DNA from: Sphingomonas sp. PP-F2F-G114-C0414
GTDB taxonomy: Bacteria; Pseudomonadota; Alphaproteobacteria; Sphingomonadales; Sphingomonadaceae
Assembly: GCF_003688595.1 (NCBI RefSeq)
Contig: NZ_RCWT01000010.1
Location: 62,001-126,000 of the forward strand
DNA length: 64,000 bases
Reading direction: 5' to 3'
Part shown: piece by piece, positions 34,894 through 45,800 of the stretch
How the letters are laid out: each line of letters begins with the position of its first letter
How positions within the stretch are numbered: position 1 is the first letter of the stretch
Made by a program: the position numbers and the translations under genes
Notes under the pieces: model-generated
The model's input: the letters and a program-made list of their open reading frames with translations, nothing else
What the model was told of the DNA's origin: nothing
Database searches by the model: none

Positions 34894-36208
34894 GGCTGGC
34901 CATCGTATCGCGGCTAAGCGGGATGGCGAGGACCGCTGCCAGCATTGCCGCGATCAGCAGCGCGGGGCCCGCCAGCATCAGCCAGCGGATCGCGTAGAGG
35001 CTGGCCGGGCCCTGGACGGCGCCGGCGACGAAGCCGTTCGCCTGATAGATCATGCCGATCGCGAAGCCCGTGCCCGCCAGCGCGATCTTCTGCATCAGCG
35101 CGTAGGTGCCGAACGCGAGCGCCTCGACCCGCTTGCCGCTCTGCGCTTCGCCCCAATCGACGGTATCGGGCAGCAGCGTCCAGGCGGCGAGCGCGAAGCC
35201 GATGAATGCCGCCTGCATCGCCAGCAGGAATGCCGCCGTCGCCGTGCTGCCCGGCGAACCGGTTAGCGCGAACACCGCAGGCACGATCAGCGCGAGGACC
35301 CCGGCACCCAACCATGCGGTGCGGGCGCCGCGGGTACGCGCGAGCGCCGTCCAGAGCGGTACCGCGACGAGGCTGCTGACTGCCATCGCCGCCAGAGCGC
35401 GGGGACCGCCCGGCGCGTCCTGCAGAACGTAGCGGAAGAAATAGAGCACCGACTGGCTGGTCAGCGCGGTCGCGGCCCCGCCGGCGGCCGACGCGACGTT
35501 GAGCACGACGAAGGCCCGGTTGCGCGCGAGTACCGCCAGTCCGGACCAGATCGCGAGTCGCTGTGCCGGTGCGGCACTCGGCGTCGGCTCGGGCACGCGC
35601 CACGCCATGATCGCGAGCAGGGGCACCGCGACGACGGCGAGGATGGCGGAGGCCACGCCGTAGCTTCCGGCTCGCGCCACCAGCCAGGGCAGCAGCAGCG
35701 CGACGAGGGCTCCCGCTGCCGAGCCGAACCCCATGCGCAGCCCGGCGACCAGCGAGCGATCCCGACTGGTCTGCGCCACGCGTGTCGTCCACGCCGCATA
35801 AGGGATGTTGGTGAACGCGTAGAGCGTGCGGAACATCATCTGCGTCGCCAGCGCGAAGGCGGCGGCACCGGTCGGCACCGAGAACATCGCGACGAACGTC
35901 AGCCCGAGCGGCAGCGCACCCCATCCGACCAGCCGACGATACGAAAGCCGCATCCGCTCCGCTGCCGCCCCGGCGAGGATATCGGCGACACCGTCCCAGA
36001 TCGCGCCGATCATGAACACCAGGCCGGCGGTCGCGGGCGGCAACGCCAGCGCATCGATATAGTAGAATAACAGGTACAGGCTGATCGCCTGCCAATAGAG
36101 GTTGAACGCGAAATCGCCGGCGCTGAAGATCACCAGCGTGCCGTTCGGGCCTGCCCTATTGCCGCGCTCAGCGCGCATCGCGGATTTTCGGGTGGATATT
36201 CGGATCAT
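34880..36208 (-). CDS. GPH-family sugar:cation symporter (MelB-like)
   Basis: A 442-residue, 12-helix carrier of the glycoside-pentoside-hexuronide family. GDFAFNLYWQAISLYLLFYY marks helix 1, and the GALPLGLTF, TNIPYAAW and RDRSLVAGLRM segments follow the MelB pattern. It probably imports di- or oligosaccharides made by the neighbouring hydrolases. The reading frame continues upstream, without a stop, into the tail of a decayed lacI gene, so the start is uncertain: ATG 36208 is used, ATG 36178 is an alternative and neither has a strong ribosome site. Confidence 0.88.
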   Translation of the reverse strand: MIRISTRKSAMRAERGNRAGPNGTLVIFSAGDFAFNLYWQAISLYLLFYYIDALALPPATAGLVFMIGAIWDGVADILAGAAAERMRLSYRRLVGWGALPLGLTFVAMFSVPTGAAAFALATQMMFRTLYAFTNIPYAAWTTRVAQTSRDRSLVAGLRMGFGSAAGALVALLLPWLVARAGSYGVASAILAVVAVPLLAIMAWRVPEPTPSAAPAQRLAIWSGLAVLARNRAFVVLNVASAAGGAATALTSQSVLYFFRYVLQDAPGGPRALAAMAVSSLVAVPLWTALARTRGARTAWLGAGVLALIVPAVFALTGSPGSTATAAFLLAMQAAFIGFALAAWTLLPDTVDWGEAQSGKRVEALAFGTYALMQKIALAGTGFAIGMIYQANGFVAGAVQGPASLYAIRWLMLAGPALLIAAMLAAVLAIPLSRDTMASLRRA

Positions 36209-36471
36209 AGGCTGCGGAGTCGTGGTACTGTTTCTAAACACGAGTTCGTGGCGGAGCGTGACTTGCTCGAGAACGTCGTAGACGCCCCGCATGATGTCTA
36301 CCAGCAGTTCGACCGCGCGGTGGCCAATCATGCATCTGGGTTGGGCGATCGTCGTGAGCGGCGGGTGGAATCGCGCGCGGCCTCCTCGGCGCCGCGGAGG
36401 ACTCTGGCGTTAAACGCGTTGGAGATGCCCACGAGTGCGGCCACTTCGATGATCGTCGCATTTATGCTTAC
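36209..36471 (-). pseudogene. Decayed lacI-family regulator (internal deletion and frameshift)
   Basis: Two pieces of a LacI-type repressor are readable in order. The first encodes an N-terminal helix-turn-helix remnant (ATIIEVAALVGIS...ARVLRG, from about 36459). The second, in another frame from about 36373, encodes the C-terminus: PPLTTIAQP, AVELLVDIMRG and LVFRNSTTTP, all typical of the family's last 50 residues. The ~250-residue sugar-binding domain between them is gone. The second piece runs in frame into the GPH symporter gene. This was presumably the symporter's original regulator (inference). Confidence 0.8.
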
Positions 36472-36572
36472 GGATACGGTGATCGACGGTGGCGCTAGAT
36501 ATCCAAAGTAATCACATCCGACGTACTCATTTAGGTTACAGACCAGCGCCATGGGGCTGCGAACGCCGCCCG

Positions 36573-37001
36573 CTACGTGACAGGGCTGGGCCGAGTCCAG
36601 TCGGGGATGCCGGCACCGCAGCCCCAGATGTGGGTAGGTACGGGTTTGCCTCCTAACTGTGACGGGAATGGCCAGTTTATGAGCGCCTGCGCTGCGACCG
36701 AGCATCGACGGCCTGGCATGCAGTTGATCCGGGTCCGGGCGATGAGACCGGCGTCGCTTTCCCAGGAATACAGAGTCGCCTCACCGCTGCGGTCGAATCC
36801 TTCGAAGTTCCAGTCCCCGCGGCATCGTTTGACGAAGCTTGCAATCATGCGTTCGCGCCCGAGTTCCGGCCACGGCGTCGAGGCGGCCGCGCTCGCTAGC
36901 GAGGCGCTGGGTACGTAGCGAGGGGTTAGGTAGCCAATGATTATCAGAGGCGCGAGCAGCGGAAGGCCAAACATCCCGGCGAAGAAAGACATCCTGCCCA
37001 T
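36573..37001 (-). CDS. Hypothetical protein with one N-terminal membrane segment
   Basis: A 142-residue protein I do not recognise. A hydrophobic stretch (FGLPLLAPLIIIGYL) near the N-terminus is followed by a soluble part with four cysteines (KRCRGDW, INCMPGRRC and WGCGAG) and several tryptophans, suggesting an exported, anchored domain. GTGAAGGA stands before the first ATG; a second in-frame ATG nine bases on (36992) is equally likely. The codon use is less G+C-biased than in its neighbours. Confidence 0.45.
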   Translation of the reverse strand: MGRMSFFAGMFGLPLLAPLIIIGYLTPRYVPSASLASAAASTPWPELGRERMIASFVKRCRGDWNFEGFDRSGEATLYSWESDAGLIARTRINCMPGRRCSVAAQALINWPFPSQLGGKPVPTHIWGCGAGIPDWTRPSPVT

Positions 37002-37290
37002 CCTTCACACACTACGAGCAGGAGCTTGGCAATCACTTAACGCGGAACGGATCGACTGCTAAGACGCCTTTCTCCTTGTTGGCAGGAATGTCGGCTGACC
37101 TCTCCCTTCACGACATTCATGACGTACGAACAGGCGCCAAAAGCGGCCAGCGCGGCAATGAACGAGTGTTTGAAGTCGGGAAGCGGGGAAGGGGGCGCGA
37201 ATGGCCGACTATGGATATCTGGCGAAACGCGGCGTCTTCGATGCCATCCCGCATTGACGGCATCCCGTCTCTAAGACCATCGCGTCGTCC
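37002..37290. other. 289-base region, mostly repeat copy B
   Basis: No gene is supported. The middle part is a copy of the dispersed intergenic repeat. Confidence 0.45.
37086..37213. repeat. Dispersed intergenic repeat, copy B
   Basis: It contains GAATGTCGGCT, TCACGACATTCATGA and GGAAGCGGGGAAGGGGG followed by CGAATGGCCG, which recur in part in copies at 13709-13845 and 46433-46606. Confidence 0.55.
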
Positions 37291-37500
37291 ATGACCAAAA
37301 GCAAGGGACGCACCGGCGCACGCGCGCGCGCCAATATCCAACCTGCTCCGACAGCCACCGAGCTCGATGCCGCTAAGCGAGAGGCTGCGCAGATCGAAGG
37401 GCGGCTTGCCGGCCTGGCTTCGGGGCACCCATCGGTTAAAATCTGGAAGGCTCGTCTTCGTTCGGCCCAAGCAGTGATCGCTCGCGCGCCACGCGATTGA
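37291..37500 (+). CDS. Possible small basic protein
   Basis: A 69-residue frame, rich in Arg, Ala and Lys, with a helical region (ELDAAKREAAQIEGRLAGLA). No ribosome-binding site stands before the ATG, and no family is recognised. It may be spurious. Confidence 0.28.
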   Translation: MTKSKGRTGARARANIQPAPTATELDAAKREAAQIEGRLAGLASGHPSVKIWKARLRSAQAVIARAPRD

Positions 37501-37624
37501 AATACGGGCGGCTCGCCCATCGCGACTGATCGCCGCTCCGTATCGACCGCTTGCGCTCGCCTGCTGAGCCGGCGAGGATCGCGCCGATAGCGTGCAAACG
37601 ATACGGCGTGGGGAGGAATTGGCG

Positions 37625-39724
37625 ATGAGAGGCAGGAACATGCAGCGGTTCGCGAAAGCACTCGCATTGGCCACGGTGGCGTTGCCGACGGTCACGCAGG
37701 CGCAGGTGCCCGATACCATCCTTTACGGCGTCGCCTATTATGACGAGTACACCCCGGTCGACCGCGTCGATGAAGACGCGCGGATGATGAAGGCGGCGGG
37801 GATCAGTGTCGTCCGCATCGCGGAGTCGACATGGGGCACGCTGGAACCGCAACCCGGGGTCTTCAATTTCAGCCATGTCGATCGCATGCTCGCCGCGATG
37901 CACAAGCAAGGCATCAAGGTGATCGTCGGAACCCCGACCTATGCGATACCGACCTGGCTCGCGCGCCAGCATCCCAATGTTCTCGTCGTTCGCCCCGACG
38001 GCGTACGCGCGCAATACGGCACCCGGCAGAACATGGATATCACCGACCCAGACTACCGGGCGGCGGCCGAGCGGGTGATCGTGGCGCTGGTGGACCATGT
38101 GAAGGATCATCCCGCGGTGATCGGCTACCAGCTCGACAACGAGACCAAGCCTTATGACACCAGCGGTCCTGCGGTGCAGGCGGCGTTTGTCCAGTCGTTG
38201 AGGGCGAAATGGCCGAGCCTCGATGCCCTGAACAAGGCGTGGGGCCTCAATTACTGGTCGAACCGGATCAATCGGTGGGATGACTTCCCGTCGACCAACG
38301 GCTCGATCAACGCCAGCATGTCCAACGCCTTCGCCGCCTACCAGCGCAGCCTCGTCACCGACTTCCTAGCGTGGCAGGCCAAGCTCGTGCGCGCCCATGC
38401 CCGGCCCGGCCAGTTCATGACGCAGAACTTCGACTTGGGCTGGCGTGATGGCTCCTACGGCATCCAGCCGGAAGTCGATCACTGGAAGGCGGCAAGGTCG
38501 CTCGATATCGCCGGCATCGACATCTATCATCCAACGCAGGACAAGCTGACCGGCGCGGAAATCGCCTTTGGTGGTGACGAAGCCCGCTCGATCCGCAATG
38601 GACAGAATTATCTGGTGCTGGAAACCGAGGCGCAGGGGTTCCCGCAATGGACGCCCTATCCGGGCCAGCTTCGCCTGCAGGCGTTCAGCCATCTCGCTTC
38701 GGGCGCGCAGATGGTCGAATATTGGCACTGGGCGACCACCGCCAACGCGGTCGAGACCTATTGGCGCGGGCTGCTGTCGCAGGACTACAAGCCCAATGCG
38801 GAATATGCGGCGGCAAAGGTGATCGGTGCCGAGATCGCGCGGCTCGGCCCGAAGCTGGCAGGCATGACGAAGCGCAATCAGGTCGCCGTCTATGTCAGCA
38901 ACGCCGCCCAGACCGCGTTTAATTCGTTCAAGCCGACGGGCATCGAGTATAACCAGGTGATGCGCCCCTTCTACGATGCGCTCTACCGGATGAACGTCGA
39001 GGCCGACATCGTGTCGCCCGACAGCACGCGGAAGCTCGATGATTACAAGCTCATCGTCGTGCCGGCGCTTTACGCGGCGAGCGACGCCGAGATCGCGCGG
39101 CTGAACGACTATGCGAAGCGCGGCGGGCATCTGCTCTACACGTTCAAGAGTGGCTTTACCGACGAGAACACGAAGGTCCGCTATGCGTCACAGCCGGGTG
39201 CGATCGCCGAAGCGGCTGGCGTCACCTACCAGGAGTTCACGATTCCCGAGGGGGTCACGCTGGCGGGCAATCCGTTCGGGGTTTCGGACGCCGATAACTC
39301 GCCGCGCTGGTGGATGGAGATGTTGAAGCCCACCACCGCCGAGGTCGTGGCGCGCTATCGGCATCCGTCATGGCCGGCTGCTGCCGCGATGACCCGCAAC
39401 CACTGGGGCAAAGGCGAGGTCAGCTATGTCGGTTTCATGCCGAGCGACGCGCTGGCCGAGAAGATCGTCGCCGCCGAAGTCACGCGCGCAGGTGTCGTGC
39501 CATCGGTCGCGGGCGTGCGTTTCCCGCTGATCGTGCGCGGTGGCACGCTGAAGAACGGCCATACGGTTCGGTACGTGCTCAACTACTCGGCTGTGCCACA
39601 GCATATGGCGGCCCCGGCTGCGGGCACTGAACTGTTGCAGGGGCGCAAGGTCAAGCGTGGCGGACCGATCGAGCTTGCTGCGTGGGATGTGGCCATCATC
39701 GAGGAAGATGGACGATCCGATTGA
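37625..39724 (+). CDS. GH42 beta-galactosidase
   Basis: A 699-residue secreted enzyme. The ATG at 37625 is preferred over an upstream GTG because GGGAGG lies 8 bases before it; the signal peptide ends near VTQAQ. The GH42 barrel shows YGVAYYDEY at its start, the acid/base E173 in YQLDNETKPYD and the likely nucleophile E333 in LVLETEAQG. The trimerisation-like middle domain (VAVYVSNAAQTAFNS...IVVPALYAASDAEI) and small C-terminal beta domain follow. It would remove beta-galactose, for example from galactosylated xyloglucan side chains or galactans. It heads a run with GH31 and GH43 on the + strand. Confidence 0.92.
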   Translation: MRGRNMQRFAKALALATVALPTVTQAQVPDTILYGVAYYDEYTPVDRVDEDARMMKAAGISVVRIAESTWGTLEPQPGVFNFSHVDRMLAAMHKQGIKVIVGTPTYAIPTWLARQHPNVLVVRPDGVRAQYGTRQNMDITDPDYRAAAERVIVALVDHVKDHPAVIGYQLDNETKPYDTSGPAVQAAFVQSLRAKWPSLDALNKAWGLNYWSNRINRWDDFPSTNGSINASMSNAFAAYQRSLVTDFLAWQAKLVRAHARPGQFMTQNFDLGWRDGSYGIQPEVDHWKAARSLDIAGIDIYHPTQDKLTGAEIAFGGDEARSIRNGQNYLVLETEAQGFPQWTPYPGQLRLQAFSHLASGAQMVEYWHWATTANAVETYWRGLLSQDYKPNAEYAAAKVIGAEIARLGPKLAGMTKRNQVAVYVSNAAQTAFNSFKPTGIEYNQVMRPFYDALYRMNVEADIVSPDSTRKLDDYKLIVVPALYAASDAEIARLNDYAKRGGHLLYTFKSGFTDENTKVRYASQPGAIAEAAGVTYQEFTIPEGVTLAGNPFGVSDADNSPRWWMEMLKPTTAEVVARYRHPSWPAAAAMTRNHWGKGEVSYVGFMPSDALAEKIVAAEVTRAGVVPSVAGVRFPLIVRGGTLKNGHTVRYVLNYSAVPQHMAAPAAGTELLQGRKVKRGGPIELAAWDVAIIEEDGRSD

Positions 39725-39763
39725 CGGCCGCGCCGTGCGGAAACAAAGCAAAGGGGAGGTTGC

Positions 39764-42430
39764 GTGACCGATCAGAAAACGCCGCGTAGCGCCGCCATCA
39801 CCCGGCGCGTGCTGCTGGGAAGCGGCGCGGGGGCGGCGATCGTGTCGAGCGGCCTGCTACACGCCGCAACCAGAATTGCATCCACCGATTTCGTGATCCG
39901 CACCGGCGAACTGTCGATTGCCGTCACGGCGCTGAGCGATCGTGCGTTCCGCGTCCGCGTCACGCCTGTGGGAGCGCCCCTAGAAACGCCAAGCGAAATG
40001 CTGGCGCCCATCGCGAAGCCGCCAATCCCCAAGCGGATACGGGAGGGCAGCCGAACGCGCCTGATGCTTCCGCAGGCGCAGTGTGTATGGGATGAAGCGA
40101 CTGGATGCCTCTCGTTCCATGACGGTACCGGCAACCTGCTTCTCAGCGAAGCCTCTGGATCGCGCCATGTCGCGCAATCGACGATCGGAAACGAGCCGAC
40201 TCTGGCAGTGACGCAAGGCTTTGCCAGCCCGGCCGACGAACGCCTCTTCGGCACGGGCTGTTTTCAGGACGGCCATCTCGATATTCGGGGCCTGCCGCGA
40301 CGCCTGACGCAGGTGAACACGCAGATCAGCCAGCCGTTCGTGCTGTCGAGCAAGGGCTACGGTCTGCTGTGGCATAATCCCGGCATGGCGGAGCTGAACC
40401 GGCCGGACCGGCCTATCGTGCTAACCCGGCAGGCGGCAGCGGGCGACGCGCGCATTGCCGATGTCACCACATCCACCGGCAATGCCCGCGTCGAGCGCCG
40501 CGATGCCGTGTTCACGGGCAAGTTCACGGTCCCGCAGGGCGCGCGCTATGCGTTCCTGCTCGATCTTGGCCGCAAGATGTCGTCGCGCCATTATGTCGAG
40601 ATCGACGGCAAGCCCATGACGGATCACACCAATCTCTGGCTGCCGCCGACCGCCAGCTTCATCGGCGAACTCGCCGCTGGAGAGCACAGCGTGCTGGTGC
40701 GGGCGGGTGACGAGGACATGCCGGTGCTGAACTTCGCGCCGGTCGAAGATCGCACGACCTGGTGGTCGCCCGTCTCCGAGGGTATCGATTATGTCGTGAT
40801 CGCCGGGCCGACGGCGGCGGCGGTCATGGCCGGCTATCACGCTTTGCTGGGACCACAGCCGATGATGCCGCTCTGGGCGCTCGGCTACATTCATTGTCGC
40901 GAGCGGTTTCACTCGTCGGACGAGATCATCGCGACGGCACGCGAATTTCGCGCGCGAAAACTCCCTTGCGACATGATGGTGCAGGACTGGCAATATTGGG
41001 GAAAATACGGCTGGAACGCCATGCGCTTCGACGAGGAGCATTATCCCGACCCCGCGGGCCTCGTTCGCGATCTGCATGCGATGGACATGCGCCTGATGCT
41101 GTCGGTCTGGTCCAAGGTCGGCAAGGAAACGGCGCTCGGCAAGGACGTGGCCGCGAAGGGCTTCTACATTCCGGGTACCGAATGGATCGATTTCTTCAAT
41201 CCGGTCGCCGCCCGCTTCTATGCCCGACAGCAGAACCAGAAGCTCGCCTCGCTCGGTATCGACGCTTGGTGGCAGGACGCGACAGAGCCAGAAAATGACG
41301 ACCTCGTCGGACGACCGATTTATGCGGCACCGGGCAGGACCCAGCCCGGCGAGAAGCGCCGTAACCTCTATCCGCTGCAAGTCAGCCGAACGGTGTACGA
41401 GGAGCAGCGGCGCGCCTATCCGGACAAGCGTGTGATGATCCTCACCCGATCGGCGGCACCGGGCCAGCAACGCTATGGTGCCGCGACATGGTCGGGCGAC
41501 ATCGGTCATGACTGGGAGACGTTGAAACGGCAGATCCCGGCCGGGCTCAACATGGCGGCGGCGGGCCAAGCTTGGTGGACCGTCGATGCAGGCGGCTTCT
41601 TCCGGCCGGGCAAAGGGCAGTATACCGACCCTGCCTATCAGGAACGGTTCCTCCGCTGGTTCCAGTTCGCGACGTTCCTGCCGTTGACGCGCGTCCACGG
41701 CTACATGACCGATACCGAGTTCTGGCGATATGGTGAGACGGTGGAGCGCATCGCCCGTTTGTACCTCGAACTTCGCTATCGCTTGCTGCCCTACACCTAT
41801 GCTCTGGCAGCCGAAGCGTCGGCGACCGGCATGCCACTCATCCGACCGCTGGTGTTCGACTTTCCACACGACCCGAAGGCCCTCGATCAGGTTCATGCGT
41901 ACATGTTCGGCAGCGCGATCCATGTCGCGCCGGTGCTGGCTGCCGGCGTGAAGACCTGGGACGTCTACTTGCCGGTTTCGGAGGGCGGCTGGTACGATTT
42001 CTGGACAGGCGAGCATCGTGAGGGCGGGCGGACGCACACCGTTCCGATGACACTGGACCATATTCCGCTTCACGTGCGGGCGGGTAGCATCCTGCCGCTA
42101 GGGCCGGTTGGGCAATCGACGGCCGGGCTGCTTGGCGGGGCGCTCGATCTCCTGGTTTATCCGGGTCGGGACGGCACCGCCTCGTTGTACGAAGATGACG
42201 GCCTCACCTATCGCTACGAGCAAGGCGCCGCGGCGCGGATTTCGCTGGAGTGGAAGCAGGCAACGGGTGTGCTCACCTTGGGTTCGCAGCGGGGCACGTA
42301 TCCCGGCATGACGAATAGTCGGGTGATCCGCACTCACCTGATGCGCCCTGGGAACTCTGCGCTGTCGGTAAGCCGGGGCGTGGCAGTCGATTATGCCGGG
42401 CGGGCTAAGCAAATGATCCTTGGCACTTAG
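39764..42430 (+). CDS. GH31 alpha-xylosidase with PA14-like insert
   Basis: An 888-residue enzyme with a Tat-type signal (TRRVLLGSGAG). The GTG start is supported by AGGGGAGG 5 bases upstream. The N-domain is interrupted by a PA14-like module, about residues 225-340 (ARYAFLLDLGRKMSSRHYVEIDGKP...AGEHSVLVR). The catalytic barrel has nucleophile D505 in WWQDATEPEND and acid/base D579 in WSGDIGHDWETLK. Among GH31 enzymes a PA14 insert at this place is known from xyloglucan-specific alpha-xylosidases such as the Cellvibrio enzyme, where it extends the oligosaccharide-binding cleft. It is encoded 39 bases after GH42. Confidence 0.92.
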   Translation: MTDQKTPRSAAITRRVLLGSGAGAAIVSSGLLHAATRIASTDFVIRTGELSIAVTALSDRAFRVRVTPVGAPLETPSEMLAPIAKPPIPKRIREGSRTRLMLPQAQCVWDEATGCLSFHDGTGNLLLSEASGSRHVAQSTIGNEPTLAVTQGFASPADERLFGTGCFQDGHLDIRGLPRRLTQVNTQISQPFVLSSKGYGLLWHNPGMAELNRPDRPIVLTRQAAAGDARIADVTTSTGNARVERRDAVFTGKFTVPQGARYAFLLDLGRKMSSRHYVEIDGKPMTDHTNLWLPPTASFIGELAAGEHSVLVRAGDEDMPVLNFAPVEDRTTWWSPVSEGIDYVVIAGPTAAAVMAGYHALLGPQPMMPLWALGYIHCRERFHSSDEIIATAREFRARKLPCDMMVQDWQYWGKYGWNAMRFDEEHYPDPAGLVRDLHAMDMRLMLSVWSKVGKETALGKDVAAKGFYIPGTEWIDFFNPVAARFYARQQNQKLASLGIDAWWQDATEPENDDLVGRPIYAAPGRTQPGEKRRNLYPLQVSRTVYEEQRRAYPDKRVMILTRSAAPGQQRYGAATWSGDIGHDWETLKRQIPAGLNMAAAGQAWWTVDAGGFFRPGKGQYTDPAYQERFLRWFQFATFLPLTRVHGYMTDTEFWRYGETVERIARLYLELRYRLLPYTYALAAEASATGMPLIRPLVFDFPHDPKALDQVHAYMFGSAIHVAPVLAAGVKTWDVYLPVSEGGWYDFWTGEHREGGRTHTVPMTLDHIPLHVRAGSILPLGPVGQSTAGLLGGALDLLVYPGRDGTASLYEDDGLTYRYEQGAAARISLEWKQATGVLTLGSQRGTYPGMTNSRVIRTHLMRPGNSALSVSRGVAVDYAGRAKQMILGT

Positions 42431-42865
42431 TCCAGATGAGTGCCGATTTCGTCGGTTTGATGGCGTGACGGATACCATAAGAACCGGTTTGTTTCACAGG
42501 ATCCGCTCGTTTTCTGCGTGGATCTGGTCGTCGCATTGACTGCTGATGGCTGGACAACCTCGCCGGGAACGGTTGTCGGTCGGGAGGCGGCGGCTGGTTC
42601 GAAGCACACGAGGCCCATGCTGCGCGCCCGGCCTTCCACAACTCGAGATATTCACCCAATTCAACCAAGCCTTCTCTTGCCGCAATAGGCCGGAGAGCCA
42701 CGCTCCTCACTTCGGTCTGTGGTGAAGCAGGGGATGGGAACGCGCCACCCACGGCAAGGACGATGCTTTCCGATTAACCTTGCAGCCTGTTAAATGTCGG
42801 ACATATTCCGTTTTGGAAGGGAACCTGCAAGCTCGCCGGCCCCGGTGGTGATTGGGTGGACCCGA
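42431..42865. other. 435-base gap upstream of the GH43 gene
   Basis: No gene is supported. AACCGGTT with partly symmetric flanks lies at 42482-42489 and could be a weak LacI-type half-palindrome. The GH43 frame itself is open from 42794, but the first 24 codons lack a signal-peptide character. Confidence 0.4.
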
Positions 42866-45800
42866 ATGAATCAGGCACTTCGTTTCTTACTCCTCATGAT
42901 TGCGGGTGTCCCCCTAATCGGCGCCGCGCCCGCCCCGCTGCCGCCGCTGTCGGCTTATGTCTTCGTCTACTTCACCGGCAATACGATCGACGGCGAGAAG
43001 CTGCGCTTCGCGATCTCCGATGGCAACAATGCCTTGCAATGGAAGACGTTGAACGACGCCCAGCCGATCCTCGAATCGACCAAGGGTACGCGGGGCCTGC
43101 GCGATCCGTTCATCATGCGCTCGGCAGAGGGTGACCGTTTCTTCCTGCTGGCGACCGATCTCTCGACCGGCCGCACCGGCTGGGGCGGGGCGACCGACCA
43201 CGGCAGCCGCCATTTGGAAATCTGGGAATCGACCGACCTGATCCATTGGGGCAAGCAGCGCCACGTTCGCGTGAACGTGCCTGCCGCCGGCATGACCTGG
43301 GCGCCCGAGGCCACCTATGATCCCACCATTGGCGCCTACGTCGTCTATTGGACGTCAACGCTTTTCAAGGATGCCGCGCACAAGCGCGAGGACGGCAACG
43401 GGCCGCAGATCCTGACTGCGATGACCCGGGATTTCAGAACGTTTACTTCTCCAAAACCGTGGTTCAAGGCCGCCGACGTTCCGGGAGCGGTCAAGGCCAA
43501 GGGCATGATCGATGCGACCGTCATGAAAGTCGGCGATCAATATTATCGCTTCACCAAAGTCAGCGATGCCAGCGGGTGCAAGTCGAGCGATATCGTGGCT
43601 CAGGTCTCCCCATCACTGCGCGCGTCCGGTGCTTCGGGCGCGTGGAAGATCGTCGACCGCTGCGTCGGCCGGCGCTCCGGCACGCTGGAGGTGGAGGGGC
43701 CGAGCGCGTTCGTCGCCAATCCGGGCGACACCAGCGGATTCAAGTACTTCCTGTGGGTCGATGACTATGGCGGCGTCGGCTACATCCCGCTGGCGACGAA
43801 TGACCTCAGCGGCAAGATCGCCTGGACTTACCCGCGCGCCTTCAGCCTGCCGGCATCGCCGCGGCACGGTACGGTCATGGCGATCACCGCGTCGGAACGA
43901 GACAGGCTCGTTGCGTACTGGAACCGCCCCGCGCCCGCGCCCGCCGCCGATAGCTGGGTGGTTCCTCCCGTGCTGGCCTCGGGTACGCGCCTGCCGGTAC
44001 CAGACGGCCATCTCGTCACATGGCGCGTCGACGGCCGCGTGCTGCCCGACGGCGTTCTCATCAACCGCGACGCGATGGCGGGCGTCGTCCATCTCGACGG
44101 AACCCTGAAGCGTCTGGACGGAACGACGGTCGCCAAGCACTTCACCGTCCGCCTGCTCGGCACCGGGGCGGGCCGCCTCAAGTCCTATGCGCGCGGGCCC
44201 ACGACCGCGCACGACGCGAACCAGCCGACCGTGGCGCGGAGCGTTCACCTCGCGCTTACCGGCACTGACGGCAGCACCGTCCGGCTGAACGACGACTACG
44301 GCGTCCTGTTCGCGCGTGGCAAGTATGTTGGAGTGGATCGCGTCGCGCTACGCGGGGTTGCCGACCCGTCATTGTTCTACTTCGCCGACGGCTCGTTGGG
44401 CGTTATCGCGACACGTGTCGACATGGCCGGCACGCCAGATCCAGATCCCACCGCGACGATCGTCTTCCGCAGCGGTTTGAAGCACCCGGGCGACTTCGTC
44501 GAACTGGGCTCTCTTGACCTCCACACAGCCGATGGCGTCGCGAAGCCGCGCGTGCGTTACGATTCCGCCACCCGCCGCTACGTCCTGTCGTGGACCGATC
44601 GCTCCGGGAAGCCGCGCTGGACGACAGCCGCCGATCTGACGCGCACCGAATGGCGCGACACGCCTTTCGAGCCCGGTGGTCGTCGTCAGCAGATCGTCTC
44701 TGCCGGCAACGTCGGCGACGCCCGCAACGGCCGCATCGTTACCACCGACGACGATACGCTCCCGATCGACGCCACCCTAGCCACCGTGCTCACCCAACGC
44801 TTTGGCCGCACCGTCAACACCACCGCCGCGGTGGCGCCGCAGGTGATCGCCGCTCACCAAGCCGCTACGCTGCGCGACGCACGTGTGACGCTCGGGTATT
44901 CGGACGGCTCCACTGCGACCCGCGCCGTCGACTGGGACGCCGCCGATCTCGCGCGCCTTACCCATCGAGGCCGCTACGTCGTCCACGGCACCGTCCGTCA
45001 GCGCAGCTATCCGGCGATCTTCGCCTATAATCGCGCCGATCCCGATATCTATCGCTGGGAGCGCAACGGCCGCGTCCGCTACCTCTTCGTCGCGACCGAC
45101 GACACGAACAACGACAACGTCGGCTCCGCGCACCTGCCCATCCGGGTCGCCGACACGATCGCCGACCTCGCCGACGACAATGGCGGCCGCGCGCGCGAGG
45201 TCGACTTGCTCAACCGCCGCACCCGCCGCGATCGCACCGCAGACGGCCGCGTCATCGCCGGCTGCTATTGGGCGCCGGAGCTGCACGAGATTGGCGGCAA
45301 GCTCTCGATCCTGTTCGCACCCTGCTTCAATCCGCGGGACACCATGTCGAACGAAGGCGGCGCATGGTTCACGGTCGAATCCCACATCATGCAACTGCGC
45401 GACGATGGCGACCCCGCCAACCCTGCCGACTGGTCGAGACCGGCGGCGATCCGCAAGACCCACGGCGCACGGCTCGGCCGCGCCGAAATGCCGAGCAATA
45501 TCAGTCTCGACATGTCCTATGTCGAAGTCGCTGGTCAGAGTTATTACATATGGTCGCAACGTTATCTGTCGGCCCCCGGAGCGCTGGGCGACCCGCTGAC
45601 GTGGATCGCCAAGGTCGACCCTACGCACCCGACGCGCCTTGCCAGTCAGCCGGCCCCGATCATCGCGCCCGAGACCTCGGTCGAAGAGAACCTTGCCGAA
45701 GGCGCGTTCGCACTCCAGCACGACGGACGGCTGACGCTCGTCTATTCCAGTTCCGGTGTCAGTCCGACCTATGTCGTGAACGGCATCTCCGCGGCGCTGG

